Shown: in pieces, positions 27,001 through 33,494 of the stretch
Position numbering within the stretch: position 1 is the stretch's first letter
How the letters are laid out: every line of letters starts with the position of its first letter
Source: Nocardioides albertanoniae
GTDB lineage: Bacteria; Actinomycetota; Actinomycetes; Propionibacteriales; Nocardioidaceae
DNA length: 64,000 bases
Reading direction: 5' to 3'
NCBI RefSeq assembly: GCF_006716315.1
Contig: NZ_VFOV01000001.1
Coordinates: forward strand, 602,501-666,500
The notes under the pieces: generated by a model
What the model was told of the DNA's origin: nothing
Seen by the model: only the letters and a program-made list of their open reading frames with translations
Database searches by the model: none
Program-made: the position numbers and the translations under genes

Positions 27001-27336
27001 AAGTCCGACTCGGTCAACGTACGCACCGCCAAGCCGCCCGACCCGACGATGAAGGTGAACAAGGCCGGCGAGTGCTCGGGCAGCTCCTGCCCGAAGCCGG
27101 AGACCCAGTGCGGTGGCACCTGCTGGTATGTCGGCTCGACGATCACCGACCCCGCGTTCGAGGGGAAGACCTGGAAGTGCGACACCAGCGCGACCGCCGG
27201 CACCTGGAACGTGACCATCGGGCGCGATGGCTCGGGATCGGGCAGCGGCAGCGGCTGGGTCGGCGCCAACACTCCGTTCACCGTGACCTGCACAGCCGAT
27301 GGGCGACCGACTCAGAGAAAGACCGTTACGTGGTAG
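21028..27336 (+). CDS. giant membrane-anchored Ig-like / fibronectin type III repeat protein (PFNA cluster Fn3)
   Basis: 2102 residues. A short cytoplasmic N-terminus, one signal-anchor helix (~16-35, 'ASWLALAVVAGGLTVYAM'), a ~330-residue extracellular region, a Lys/Gln-rich linker (~390-420, 'NQKKDKKQQQTK'), then tandem bacterial Ig/cadherin-like domains marked by recurring 'VLDNDS/VLAND' turns at about residues 434, 632, 734, 834 and 1044, and FN3-like domains from ~1514 ('VALSWNAPKDNGDDPIQRYEV'). The C-terminus has a Cys-rich segment. GTG 21028 fits the GGGGAG at 21015-21020; TTG 21013 and ATG 21043 are alternatives. It corresponds to fn3 of the bifidobacterial PFNA cluster, proposed to contact the environment or host; here an envelope or adhesion role is inferred. 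Confidence 0.85.
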   Translation: MARFGMAPGWMRRHRTAIASWLALAVVAGGLTVYAMRSTGYPVHKADLDDGGIWVTNQSWGTLGRQNRPVAQLDGVVWAGNEAGSRAERAGLDVVQNGIAVASVDRDARTITPVNTKLAEGLDDDAVTVKDSRVVMGGETIGVAEQKTGKVWLTSVDPTVGAGDLSDLSGSTKPIKTVGADTVLTVGTDGTAYAVSAAERTLTEFAPENDGFADPEETKLPKAPEYAETPTSATVVGHEVVTLDKAGWLLGASKGSDIAEDFGDTAESAVLQQPSDKAKEVLVGDATGLKAVDVGNGEIRHVAESAGDPAAPVRLGDCVFGAWANGSTGSVATQCGEGEPVLGEIPALGPAAELEFRINRGQLVLNDLRNGDVWEIDGANIKKISNWEAFQPQTQQKNQKKDKKQQQTKAAQAPKAKDDQLGARAGRTTVLHVLDNDSSAKDSILSVVSVGKASVKGVEATIAPDRQSILVTTPESAKGKKTSFKYTVDDGLKGKAGQDDATVDLKIQGEGGTGKPTLREHYTPTDYTVAAGGTVEIPVVGDWRDERYGDPVTAQKPSASKGKASVTPDGLLRFTADPDASGTEKLGYEVSTGGKTAKNKVQIDVVGGANTASPEPKDDVAEGTQGSWVTIRPLDNDIPGADPSNLDASLTLAGDVPPKGGLEVSTDRETGVVRARGSSPGTYQLSYNAGFGAAKPAAANIRVDVKPASQAADEPIATPDTTAVLGTSTRTLDVLANDYDSQGRLLAVTHAEPVGDSDLTVAVLDGRWLRIQASKPDIDPATQAIRYTISNGAAEAEGSVTVSQRPALRGAENAPEAVDDEATVRAADSVSIPVLDNDSTPSGDPVGLVVDQTIETKGQLQVLGQPAVGEAYIDGNRVRYVAPDDVKSPVDVDVRYVVENTGDPSAERSSGNIRIHVKPLPRKKADNSAPAPKALESRVVQGDEVTLRLPTVGTDADGDSVSVTRIGSAPSNGRILAHGANTITYQAFPNAAGTDEFTYEVSDPFGAVATGTARVAVVAPGAPQKPVAVDDLVTLDPSKKLTYDVLANDLRTPGTDLHLAATDQTEGSGVTQRSDGIVTVEGGADGPFQHVPYRATTGLHEDTGELAIRYQEGYDNPPMAGIVVAHPEGDSSTTEVDVMTKVTDIDDSLDDLAVDDVKGPSVGEDESKPKIDGGKVTLPVGDTTRVWTYRVTDPDGAQAVGSIYVPARPKDAPYLKAGSELQLDPGETKNVDITDYVEDPEGDPVVLTTTDKIEAAPEGMLNTGDTTATTVKVTAGETKGPANLTFEVADREKITSADAHLSVISLPVQVGKEEPEINCPSTPVEVPESGDGALVDIAAICHVWTADPADADDLDFTADVGDGLDGVDVKPEDGGLRLIAEHADAGAQGALEIGIEGSDAKGQLLVSVIALPPPSLSPIKPLQTEAGKPVTIDLARYLQTPVPSGSQEIAITKLQPMDGAPEMAKTSGSKIKFDTPAEGHGHYRYAIEVSDSGKDSKRVKATGVIEVDVIDVPGAATGLRTTSDFLSNVVALSWNAPKDNGDDPIQRYEVEANGDHVQDCPSTSCRITGLKNGVVYDFKVRAVNSVGPSREWSNSAEGEPDAYTGPVQNLRVNRQRDHKVELSWAKPAECDCSDVQKYRISWPGGGIKDISAGQTTYAASVATNGDPVQFTVMPLNDKGVKTNKGPSSTVEGMGAGKPDTPATPTFDWANTANNSGKAVTVSWSPVAANGPAPVSYEVRRTGGSGEKIVCSWVTATSCRDDVANDGTVYTYAVRARNAEATSPRETGGGGSPEAHISSYSAGGKVEAAATPDAVSFASATPTGTNGQAKIVFTPKASHGKTNRVECVRNGSSCGSWTYPPGGAGQQTKTISGFSNGTSTPVTLHACNDSAGGTGAGNSCGPDSTKNVTTYGPLGTPSISASVDGNKVNWRVSYNPNGNAATVTVKRGGTVVDSFTTGTGAASRSGTDTAPNWDTAYTYKVTISDSSPSRASKSDSVNVRTAKPPDPTMKVNKAGECSGSSCPKPETQCGGTCWYVGSTITDPAFEGKTWKCDTSATAGTWNVTIGRDGSGSGSGSGWVGANTPFTVTCTADGRPTQRKTVTW

Positions 27337-27349
27337 GGGAAACAAGAAG

Positions 27350-28318
27350 ATGACCGTCACCCAAGAGCAGGCCCGTTGGTTCCACGACACCTTCGAGAAG
27401 CTTGCCGACAACGTCGAGAAGGCGGTGCTGGGCAAGCGCAACGTGATCCGCCTGGTGCTGACCGCGCTGCTCTCCGAGGGCCACCTGCTGCTCGAGGACT
27501 ACCCCGGCACGGGCAAGACCCAGCTCGCTCGCGCGCTGGCCAACACCGTGCAGGGCTCGCACGCCCGCATCCAGTTCACGCCCGACCTGCTCCCGAGCGA
27601 CGTCACCGGTGTCACGGTCTACGACCAGGGCAAGGGCTCCTTCGAGTTCCACCCGGGCCCGATCTTCCACTCGATCGTGCTCGCCGACGAGATCAACCGT
27701 GCCTCCCCGAAGACCCAGTCGGCGCTGCTGGAGGTCATGGAGGAGGGCCGGGTCACCGTCGACGGCGCCACCCGTGAGGTCGGCCGACCGTTCATGGTGA
27801 TCGCGACCCAGAACCCGATCGAGCAGGCCGGCACCTACCGGCTGCCCGAGGCGCAGCTCGACCGCTTCCTGATGAAGACCTCGGTGGGCTACCCCGACCA
27901 GAACGCGACGGTCGAGCTGCTGATGAACTCCTCGGTGCGCGACCGCGCCACCCTGGTCACCCCGATCATCACCGCGCCGACGGTCACCCAGATGGCGGAG
28001 ATGGCCGATCAGGTCTACATCGACCAGGCGATCGTCGCCTATGTCTCCGCGCTGATCGACGCGTCGCGCCGTCACAAGCACGTACGCCTCGGCGCCTCGA
28101 TGCGTGGCTGCCTCGCGCTGGTGCGCACCGCCAAGGTCTGGGCGCTGGCCGAGGGCCGCTCGCAGGTGCTGCCCGACGACATCAAGGCGCTCGCCGAGCC
28201 GGTGCTCTCGCACCGTCTGATCCTCGACCCGGAGGCGATGTTCAACGGCATCACCGTCGAGGACGTCATCGGCGACCTGCTCACCTCGGTCCCGGCTCCC
28301 ACCGAGCGTGTCGCCTGA
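27350..28318 (+). CDS. MoxR-type AAA+ ATPase
   Basis: 322 residues. Walker A 'GTGKT' at 53-57 ('DYPGTGKTQLAR'), Walker B 'LADEINRASP' (113-114), sensor-1 region 'VIATQNPIEQAGTYRLPEAQLDRF'. MoxR ATPases are chaperones working with DUF58/VWA proteins encoded next door, as here. ATG 27350 follows AGGGGA; it is 13 nt after the Fn3 stop and 1 nt before the DUF58 start. Confidence 0.93.
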   Translation: MTVTQEQARWFHDTFEKLADNVEKAVLGKRNVIRLVLTALLSEGHLLLEDYPGTGKTQLARALANTVQGSHARIQFTPDLLPSDVTGVTVYDQGKGSFEFHPGPIFHSIVLADEINRASPKTQSALLEVMEEGRVTVDGATREVGRPFMVIATQNPIEQAGTYRLPEAQLDRFLMKTSVGYPDQNATVELLMNSSVRDRATLVTPIITAPTVTQMAEMADQVYIDQAIVAYVSALIDASRRHKHVRLGASMRGCLALVRTAKVWALAEGRSQVLPDDIKALAEPVLSHRLILDPEAMFNGITVEDVIGDLLTSVPAPTERVA

Positions 28319-28319
28319 G

Positions 28320-29591
28320 ATGAGTCGCCCGAGCGTCGGCAACATCGTTGCCGACCTGCGCAAACGCCTCGGCCCGCTGGGGGCCGGGGCGGCTGCGGCA
28401 TACACGTTCGTCGCCGACCGGGTCGGTCCGTGGTTCCGCACGGTGACCCCGATCGGCTGGGGTGCCCTGCTCGTGGGCGCGCTCGCGTGGGTCGCCGCAG
28501 CGGCGCTCGGCTGGATCGAGGCGGCGGTGGTGGCGCTGGCCGCGCTGTTCCTCGTGATCGCCGCGGCCTTCTTCATGATCGGCCGCACCCGGCTGACGGT
28601 GGCGACCGTGGTGGAGCCGCCGCGGGTCTCGGTCGGGCAGGCGCTGACCGGCGAGCTGCGTGCCCGCAACGACGCCCGCGGCCCGCTCGTCTCGACGAGC
28701 CTGGAGTTCCCCATCGGCGCCGGCGGCGTCACCTACGACCTGCCGATGCTGATGCCCGGGGGTGAGCACACCGAGCTGTTCGTGGTGCCCACCCAGCGGC
28801 GCGGCGTCATCGACGTCGGCCCCGTCCGCACGGTGCGCGGCGACCCGCTCGGACTCTTCCGGCGGGTGCAGGAGTGGACCGACCGCACCGAGGTCTTCGT
28901 GCACCCGCGTACGACGCACCTGGAGCCGTTCGGGGTCGGGCTCGTGCGTGACCTCGAGGGGTCGACGGCGCAGAACACCTCGATGAGCGACCTGGCCTTC
29001 CACGCGCTGCGCGAGTACGTGCCCGGCGACGACCTGCGCCACATCCACTGGCGCTCGTCGGCCCGCCACGGGCAGCTGCTGGTGCGACAGTTCCTCGACA
29101 CCCGGCGCTCCCACATCGTCGTCATCGTCGACTCCTCGCCGACCTCCTACGACTCCGAGGAGGAGTACGAGTCCGCGATGTCGATCGCCGGCTCGCTGCT
29201 GCGCCGCGGTCTCCTCGACGAGTTCGACGTCTCGTTCGCCACCGGCGACGTGATGCTGGTGCGGGCCACCGCGGCCGCCGGCGGCGGGCGTACGGCGCTC
29301 GACGCCTGCGCGCGGGCGACCCCTCAGCACGCCAACCTGACCGAGATCACCGCCGAGGCGGCCCGGCAGGCGCCGGACGCGTCGCTGGTGATGCTGGTGA
29401 CCGGCCGCTACCCGGAGTTCGTGGCGCTGCAGCGCGCCGCCGGACAGTTCTCCGTCGACGCCACTACGGTCGCGGTGCGGGTCGACACCTCGCAGCGGGC
29501 GGGCTTCAAGGCCGTCGCCGACCTGCCGATGCTCACCGTCCCCGATCTGGACCAGCTCCCGATCGTGCTGTCGAAGGGGCTCGCAGGATGA
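28320..29591 (+). CDS. DUF58 domain membrane protein
   Basis: 423 residues. Two hydrophobic helices near the N-terminus (~45-90), then a cytoplasmic part containing the DUF58 core 'YVPGDDLRHIHWRSSARHGQLLVRQF' region and a VWA-like fold. DUF58 proteins partner MoxR ATPases; a role in assembling or activating a membrane complex is inferred. ATG 28320 is immediately downstream of the MoxR stop, and its own stop overlaps the next ATG (ATGA). Confidence 0.88.
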   Translation: MSRPSVGNIVADLRKRLGPLGAGAAAAYTFVADRVGPWFRTVTPIGWGALLVGALAWVAAAALGWIEAAVVALAALFLVIAAAFFMIGRTRLTVATVVEPPRVSVGQALTGELRARNDARGPLVSTSLEFPIGAGGVTYDLPMLMPGGEHTELFVVPTQRRGVIDVGPVRTVRGDPLGLFRRVQEWTDRTEVFVHPRTTHLEPFGVGLVRDLEGSTAQNTSMSDLAFHALREYVPGDDLRHIHWRSSARHGQLLVRQFLDTRRSHIVVIVDSSPTSYDSEEEYESAMSIAGSLLRRGLLDEFDVSFATGDVMLVRATAAAGGGRTALDACARATPQHANLTEITAEAARQAPDASLVMLVTGRYPEFVALQRAAGQFSVDATTVAVRVDTSQRAGFKAVADLPMLTVPDLDQLPIVLSKGLAG

Positions 29592-31828
29592 TCACCAGAC
29601 ACCACGCCATCGACGCCGCGATCCTGCTGCTCCTCGGCACCATCGCCTTCCTCGGCTTCGACGACACCTACGCCGGCTGGACCTACCTGATCGCCGGCGT
29701 CGCCGGGCTCGCGCTCGGCATCGCCATCGCGTTCGTCGGTCGCGGCCAGCCCATCGTCGTGCTGGCCGTCGGGCTGCTGGCCGCGTTCTTCGTGCTCGGC
29801 GGTGCGGTCGCGCTGCACGGGCTCGGCGGCCTCTCGGTGCTGCCCGTGCCCGACACGATCGGCACCCTGGCCGACAACTCGGTCAACGGCTGGAAGCGGC
29901 TGCTGACCACGCTGCCGCCGGTCGACGGCGGCGCGCTGCTGACCATCCCCTACATCCTCGGCCTGGTCACCGGGTGCATCGGCTTCGCGATGGCTGTGCG
30001 CACCAAGGCGGCGCTGCCGCCGGTGCTGGTCTCGCTGCTGCTGATGGCCGGGGTGATCCTCCTCGGCGTACAGGACCCGTCGAAGACCGCCCTGCTGGGC
30101 GCGCTCTTCGGGGCGATCGCGATCGGCTGGCTGTGCATCCGCGGGCAGCGTGCGCGTGCCCTGGGCGCGGGCGGTCGCCGCATCTCGCGCACCACGCTCG
30201 GGGTGGCGCTGTGCGTCGGCGCCGCCGGTCTCGCTTTCCTCGTCGGCCCGTTCCTGCCCGGTCTGGCGCCGGAGCGCACGGTGCTGCGCGGCGAGATCGA
30301 GCCGCCGTTCAACGTCGGGAAATACCCGTCGCCGCTGGCCGGATACCGCGTCTACACCAAGGGCTATCAGACCCCGGAGGACGACAAGCGGCTCTACGAG
30401 AAGGATCTCTTCAGCGTCTCCGGCCTGCCCGAGGGCACCCGGATCCGGGTCGCCGCGATGGACTCCTACGACGGCACCGTCTGGCGCGCGGCCAACGACT
30501 CGGGCACCAGCAACGGCGCCGACGACACCTTCCAGAAGATCAGCTCGACGCTGCGCAACCCGCTCGCCGACGGCAAGCAGGTGCGCGGGACGATCACGAT
30601 CGGCGACGACTTCGGTGGCGTGTGGGTGCCGCTGCCGACCGCGCTCACCCACATCTCCTTCGACGGACCCGACTCCGACTCGTTCCGCTACAACCTGGCG
30701 ACCTCCACTGGCGTGCTGCCTGCGGCCCTGAAGCCGGGCGACTCCTACTCCTTCAGCGCCTCGGTCTCCGACGAGAACGTCGGTGAGAAGAGCGAGCCGT
30801 GGTCGGGCGGGTCGCCGATCGGCGACGAGGCGGCGCAGTTCCAGGCGCTCGCCTCCGAGTACGCCGGCGGTGGTGACTCACCGATGACCAACGCGCTGGC
30901 GGTCGCCGAGAAGCTCAAGGAAGAGGGCACCTACACCGACGGTGAGCCGCCCAACCAGCAGTATCCGGCTGGCCACTCGCTGCGCCGCCTCGCCGACTTC
31001 ACCGCCAAGGGCGGTCAGCTCGCCGGCAACGACGAGCAGTACGCCGCGCTGATGGCCGTGCTGGCCAACCAGGTCGGCGTGCCGGCCCGCGTGGTGCTCG
31101 GCGCCGTCGTCGGCTCCGACGGTGTCGTGCAGGGCAAGGACATGCACGCCTGGGTCGAGCTACGGATGTCCGACGGCTCGTGGGCCACGCTCGACTGGTC
31201 GGAGTTCATGAACACCGAGAAGCCGCCGGAGCAGAACGCGCCCCAGCCCGAGGAGCTCGTCACCGGCAAGGTCGTCCCGCCGCCGGCGCCGGTGCGCCCG
31301 CCGGCGACCTCGGGCGACCCGCTCGACGAGTCGGTCAACCAGAAGGCCAACTCCCGCCCCGACGGGTTCACGCTGCCGGGCTGGCTGGTCGCCGTCTTCA
31401 CCTACGTCGGTCTGCCGATCCTGCTCGTCGCCGCCGTGTGCGGCGCGATCATCGGTGCCAAGCTCTGGCGACGCCATCGCCGGCGCACGCAGGGCACCGC
31501 GGTGGCTCGCCTCTCGGGCGGCTGGCGCGAGACGCTCGACCACGCCCGCGACCACGGCGTCGGCACCCCCGCGGGCGCCACCAGGCGCGAGCAGGCCGCC
31601 GTGCTGTCCGGCGACCCCGGGCTCGAGGGAGCCTCGGGGCTGGCGCTCCTGACCGACACCACCATGTTCGGCGAGGCCGGCCCGGACGACGACGAGGTCG
31701 AGGCCTTCTGGGAGCAGGTCGGCACGCTGCGTACGTCGCTGTCCGACTCGCGCACCAGGTGGCAGCGCATCCGCGCCGCGATCAACCCGCTCTCGTTGCT
31801 GCCCGCGCGACTGCTGGGCAAGCGGTAG
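29588..31828 (+). CDS. TgpA-like membrane protein with transglutaminase-like domain, catalytic Cys apparently missing
   Basis: 746 residues. Six or so N-terminal membrane helices (~10-230), a large extracellular region with a transglutaminase-like core (~430-545), a further helix (~600-625) and a cytoplasmic tail. In the core, 'GVPARVVLGAVVG', His520 ('MHAWVEL') and Asp536 ('TLDWSEF') are present, but where active members have the CEQF/CEHY cysteine the sequence reads Asp482-Glu-Gln-Tyr. So a classical Cys-His-Asp triad is not seen. Last gene of the Fn3-MoxR-DUF58-Tgm operon; a 12-bp hairpin follows. It matches the tgm gene of the PFNA cluster by position. Confidence 0.85.
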   Translation: MITRHHAIDAAILLLLGTIAFLGFDDTYAGWTYLIAGVAGLALGIAIAFVGRGQPIVVLAVGLLAAFFVLGGAVALHGLGGLSVLPVPDTIGTLADNSVNGWKRLLTTLPPVDGGALLTIPYILGLVTGCIGFAMAVRTKAALPPVLVSLLLMAGVILLGVQDPSKTALLGALFGAIAIGWLCIRGQRARALGAGGRRISRTTLGVALCVGAAGLAFLVGPFLPGLAPERTVLRGEIEPPFNVGKYPSPLAGYRVYTKGYQTPEDDKRLYEKDLFSVSGLPEGTRIRVAAMDSYDGTVWRAANDSGTSNGADDTFQKISSTLRNPLADGKQVRGTITIGDDFGGVWVPLPTALTHISFDGPDSDSFRYNLATSTGVLPAALKPGDSYSFSASVSDENVGEKSEPWSGGSPIGDEAAQFQALASEYAGGGDSPMTNALAVAEKLKEEGTYTDGEPPNQQYPAGHSLRRLADFTAKGGQLAGNDEQYAALMAVLANQVGVPARVVLGAVVGSDGVVQGKDMHAWVELRMSDGSWATLDWSEFMNTEKPPEQNAPQPEELVTGKVVPPPAPVRPPATSGDPLDESVNQKANSRPDGFTLPGWLVAVFTYVGLPILLVAAVCGAIIGAKLWRRHRRRTQGTAVARLSGGWRETLDHARDHGVGTPAGATRREQAAVLSGDPGLEGASGLALLTDTTMFGEAGPDDDEVEAFWEQVGTLRTSLSDSRTRWQRIRAAINPLSLLPARLLGKR

Positions 31829-31834
31829 GTGCAT

Positions 31835-31860
31835 CCGGCGGGCGAAGGTTCGCCCGCCGG
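31835..31860. terminator. hairpin terminator after the Fn3-MoxR-DUF58-Tgm operon
   Basis: Perfect 12-bp stem CCGGCGGGCGAA / TTCGCCCGCCGG with a GG loop between convergent genes. Confidence 0.7.
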
Positions 31861-31864
31861 CGCC

Positions 31865-32254
31865 TCACGCCGTCGCTGTCTCGTCCGCCGGTTCGTCGAT
31901 GCCGAAGTGGTTGGTCCAGGTCGGGGTGATCCGCAGCACCTCGCGCGACATCCCCTCGATCGGCGGGTCCTCGTCGGTGAGCGCCTCGGCGGTGCCGCGG
32001 ATCTCGATCATCCGCGGCTTCCACGGGTCGATGGTCTCGAGGTCGTCGACGACGAACGCGACCTGGGGGTGCTCGCGGGCGTTGCGATACTTCCGCGACC
32101 TACCCATCTCGAAGCCGCCGATCACGATGCGGTGCTCGTCGTCGATCGCGAAGGCGACCGGATTGTTCTGCAGACCCCCGTCGGGAGCCATGGTGGCGAG
32201 CCGCCCGAGAGGCTGCGTACGGAGATAGCGGAGCTGGGCGTCGGTGAACCTCAT
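31865..32254 (-). CDS. PPOX-class (pyridoxamine 5'-phosphate oxidase-like) F420/FMN-binding protein
   Basis: 129 residues, split beta-barrel flavin-binding family: 'LRTQPLGRLATMAPDGGLQNNPVAF', 'RSRKYRNAREHPQVAFVVDDL', 'IEIRGTAEAL'. In actinobacteria this size class often uses F420 in redox reactions on small molecules. ATG 32254 is preferred over an open TTG at 32275. Substrate unknown. Confidence 0.75.
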   Translation of the reverse strand: MRFTDAQLRYLRTQPLGRLATMAPDGGLQNNPVAFAIDDEHRIVIGGFEMGRSRKYRNAREHPQVAFVVDDLETIDPWKPRMIEIRGTAEALTDEDPPIEGMSREVLRITPTWTNHFGIDEPADETATA

Positions 32255-32353
32255 GCTGTCATCGTCCGCCCTCAAGCTCGGTTGAGGTCAAGGCCCAGGA
32301 CTCGACATGGAGCCGGAAGGATTGTGTCCGGAACTCTGCCTAGCGTGGGTGGC

Positions 32354-32773
32354 ATGAACGGCATGACCGAGGAGAACGGCGGCATCCGCGGCGCCACCGG
32401 CTGGGTCGGGGTCAACCTCGCCTGCACCGACCCGCCCGCCCTCGCCAGGTTCTACGCGGACCTGTTCGGCTGGGAGGTCAGCAGCTCGGAGCCGACGTAC
32501 GCCACGGTGCTCATTTGCGACCCGTCGGGAAACGGCACGCACAGCAACCTCGCCTTCGAGCTCGACCGTCACTACCGGCGGCCGGTCTGGCCGAGCGAGC
32601 CGGACGCCCAGCAGCAGATGGTCCATCTCGACATCGGGGTCACCGAACTGGCTGCGGCCGTCGAGGATGCCGTCGGCCTCGGTGCGCGGGTCGCCGACGT
32701 CCAGCCCCAGGACGACGTACGCGTGATGCTCGACCCCGACGGGCACCCGTTCTGCCTCTATCTCGACGTGTAG
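32354..32773 (+). CDS. VOC (glyoxalase/dioxygenase-fold) family protein
   Basis: 139 residues with two beta-alpha-beta-beta-beta modules: 'WVGVNLACTDPPALARFYADLFGWEV' and 'HLDIGVTELAAAVEDAVGLGARVADVQPQDDVRVMLDPDGHPFCLYL' regions, typical of glyoxalase-superfamily proteins. ATG 32354 ('MNGMTEENGG') chosen; the open frame extends far upstream without similarity. The stop TAG lies within the palindrome that precedes the Phd/VapC module. Confidence 0.75.
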   Translation: MNGMTEENGGIRGATGWVGVNLACTDPPALARFYADLFGWEVSSSEPTYATVLICDPSGNGTHSNLAFELDRHYRRPVWPSEPDAQQQMVHLDIGVTELAAAVEDAVGLGARVADVQPQDDVRVMLDPDGHPFCLYLDV

Positions 32774-32784
32774 AAGATTTCTAC
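32770..32784. promoter_or_regulatory. palindromic operator before the Phd/VapC module
   Basis: GTAGAA-GAT-TTCTAC, a perfect 6-bp inverted repeat 21 nt upstream of the antitoxin ATG (32806), followed by a -10-like TAGCAT. Likely autoregulatory site. Confidence 0.5.
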
Positions 32785-32805
32785 CCAGCGAGATAGCATG
32801 CGTTC

Positions 32806-33072
32806 ATGAGCGAAGTGCGAGTAGGTGAGCTGAACCAGCAGACCGGCAGGGTTCTTCGGCGCGTCGCTGAGGGGGAGTCGATGGTGGTCACCGACCATGG
32901 CCGACCTGTCGCGATGCTGGTGCCGGTGCCCAAGAGCAAGTTCAAGCAGTTGGAGCTGTTGGGGCACATCAGCAAGCCTCGGGGCACCGGGCGGATGCCG
33001 AAGATCCAGCGGGTGAAGCTGAGTCGCTCGTCGGAGGAGATTTTGGCAGAGATGCGGGAGGACCGTGTCTGA
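32806..33072 (+). CDS. Phd/YefM family antitoxin of a VapC toxin
   Basis: 88 residues: 'VRVGELNQQTGRVLRRVAEGESMVVTDHGRPVAMLVPV', the complete Phd DNA-binding/dimer domain, then a basic linker and a C-terminal helix ('SSEEILAEMRED') that would occupy the toxin active site. TGATG overlap with the toxin gene ensures coupled translation. Confidence 0.85.
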   Translation: MSEVRVGELNQQTGRVLRRVAEGESMVVTDHGRPVAMLVPVPKSKFKQLELLGHISKPRGTGRMPKIQRVKLSRSSEEILAEMREDRV

Positions 33073-33494
33073 TGCTGGTCTACGTCGACACGTCCGCGGT
33101 GCTGAAACTGCTCATCGACGAGCCGGAGTCAGATGCCCTCGAGGGTCATCTGAACGAGATCGTGGACAACGATGGCCGCGTCATCTCCTCGGAGCTGCTC
33201 GATGTCGAACTGACGCGCGTTGCACTCAGGAGCGGGATAGCCCGCGCCGACGTGGATGCCATCGTGCAAGAGGTGCACCTCATGAGAATCCTGCCCGAGG
33301 TGATCGCCGAAGCCAAGGATCTCACTCAGTCGCTCAAGTCCTTGGACGCCATCCATGTCGGCACGGCATCACTCCTCATGGAGGACGCCGAAGGCGACGA
33401 GGCGATCGAGCAGCTCGTGACGTATGACCGGCAGATGGCCAGTGCTGCCGAGGAGCTCGGCCTCGAGGTGGTCAGCCCCGGTCGGTCAACCTAG
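33072..33494 (+). CDS. VapC-type PIN-domain ribonuclease toxin
   Basis: 140 residues. PIN-domain acidic residues are in place: Asp6 in 'VYVDTSAVLKLL', Glu in 'ISSELLDVELTR', 'SLDAIHVGTA' and 'VTYDRQMASAAEELGL'. These bind Mg and cut RNA, usually tRNA or rRNA in this family. Follows its antitoxin with a 1-nt ATG/TGA overlap. Its 3' end overlaps the convergent PucR-type gene by 9 nt. Confidence 0.88.
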   Translation: MLVYVDTSAVLKLLIDEPESDALEGHLNEIVDNDGRVISSELLDVELTRVALRSGIARADVDAIVQEVHLMRILPEVIAEAKDLTQSLKSLDAIHVGTASLLMEDAEGDEAIEQLVTYDRQMASAAEELGLEVVSPGRST

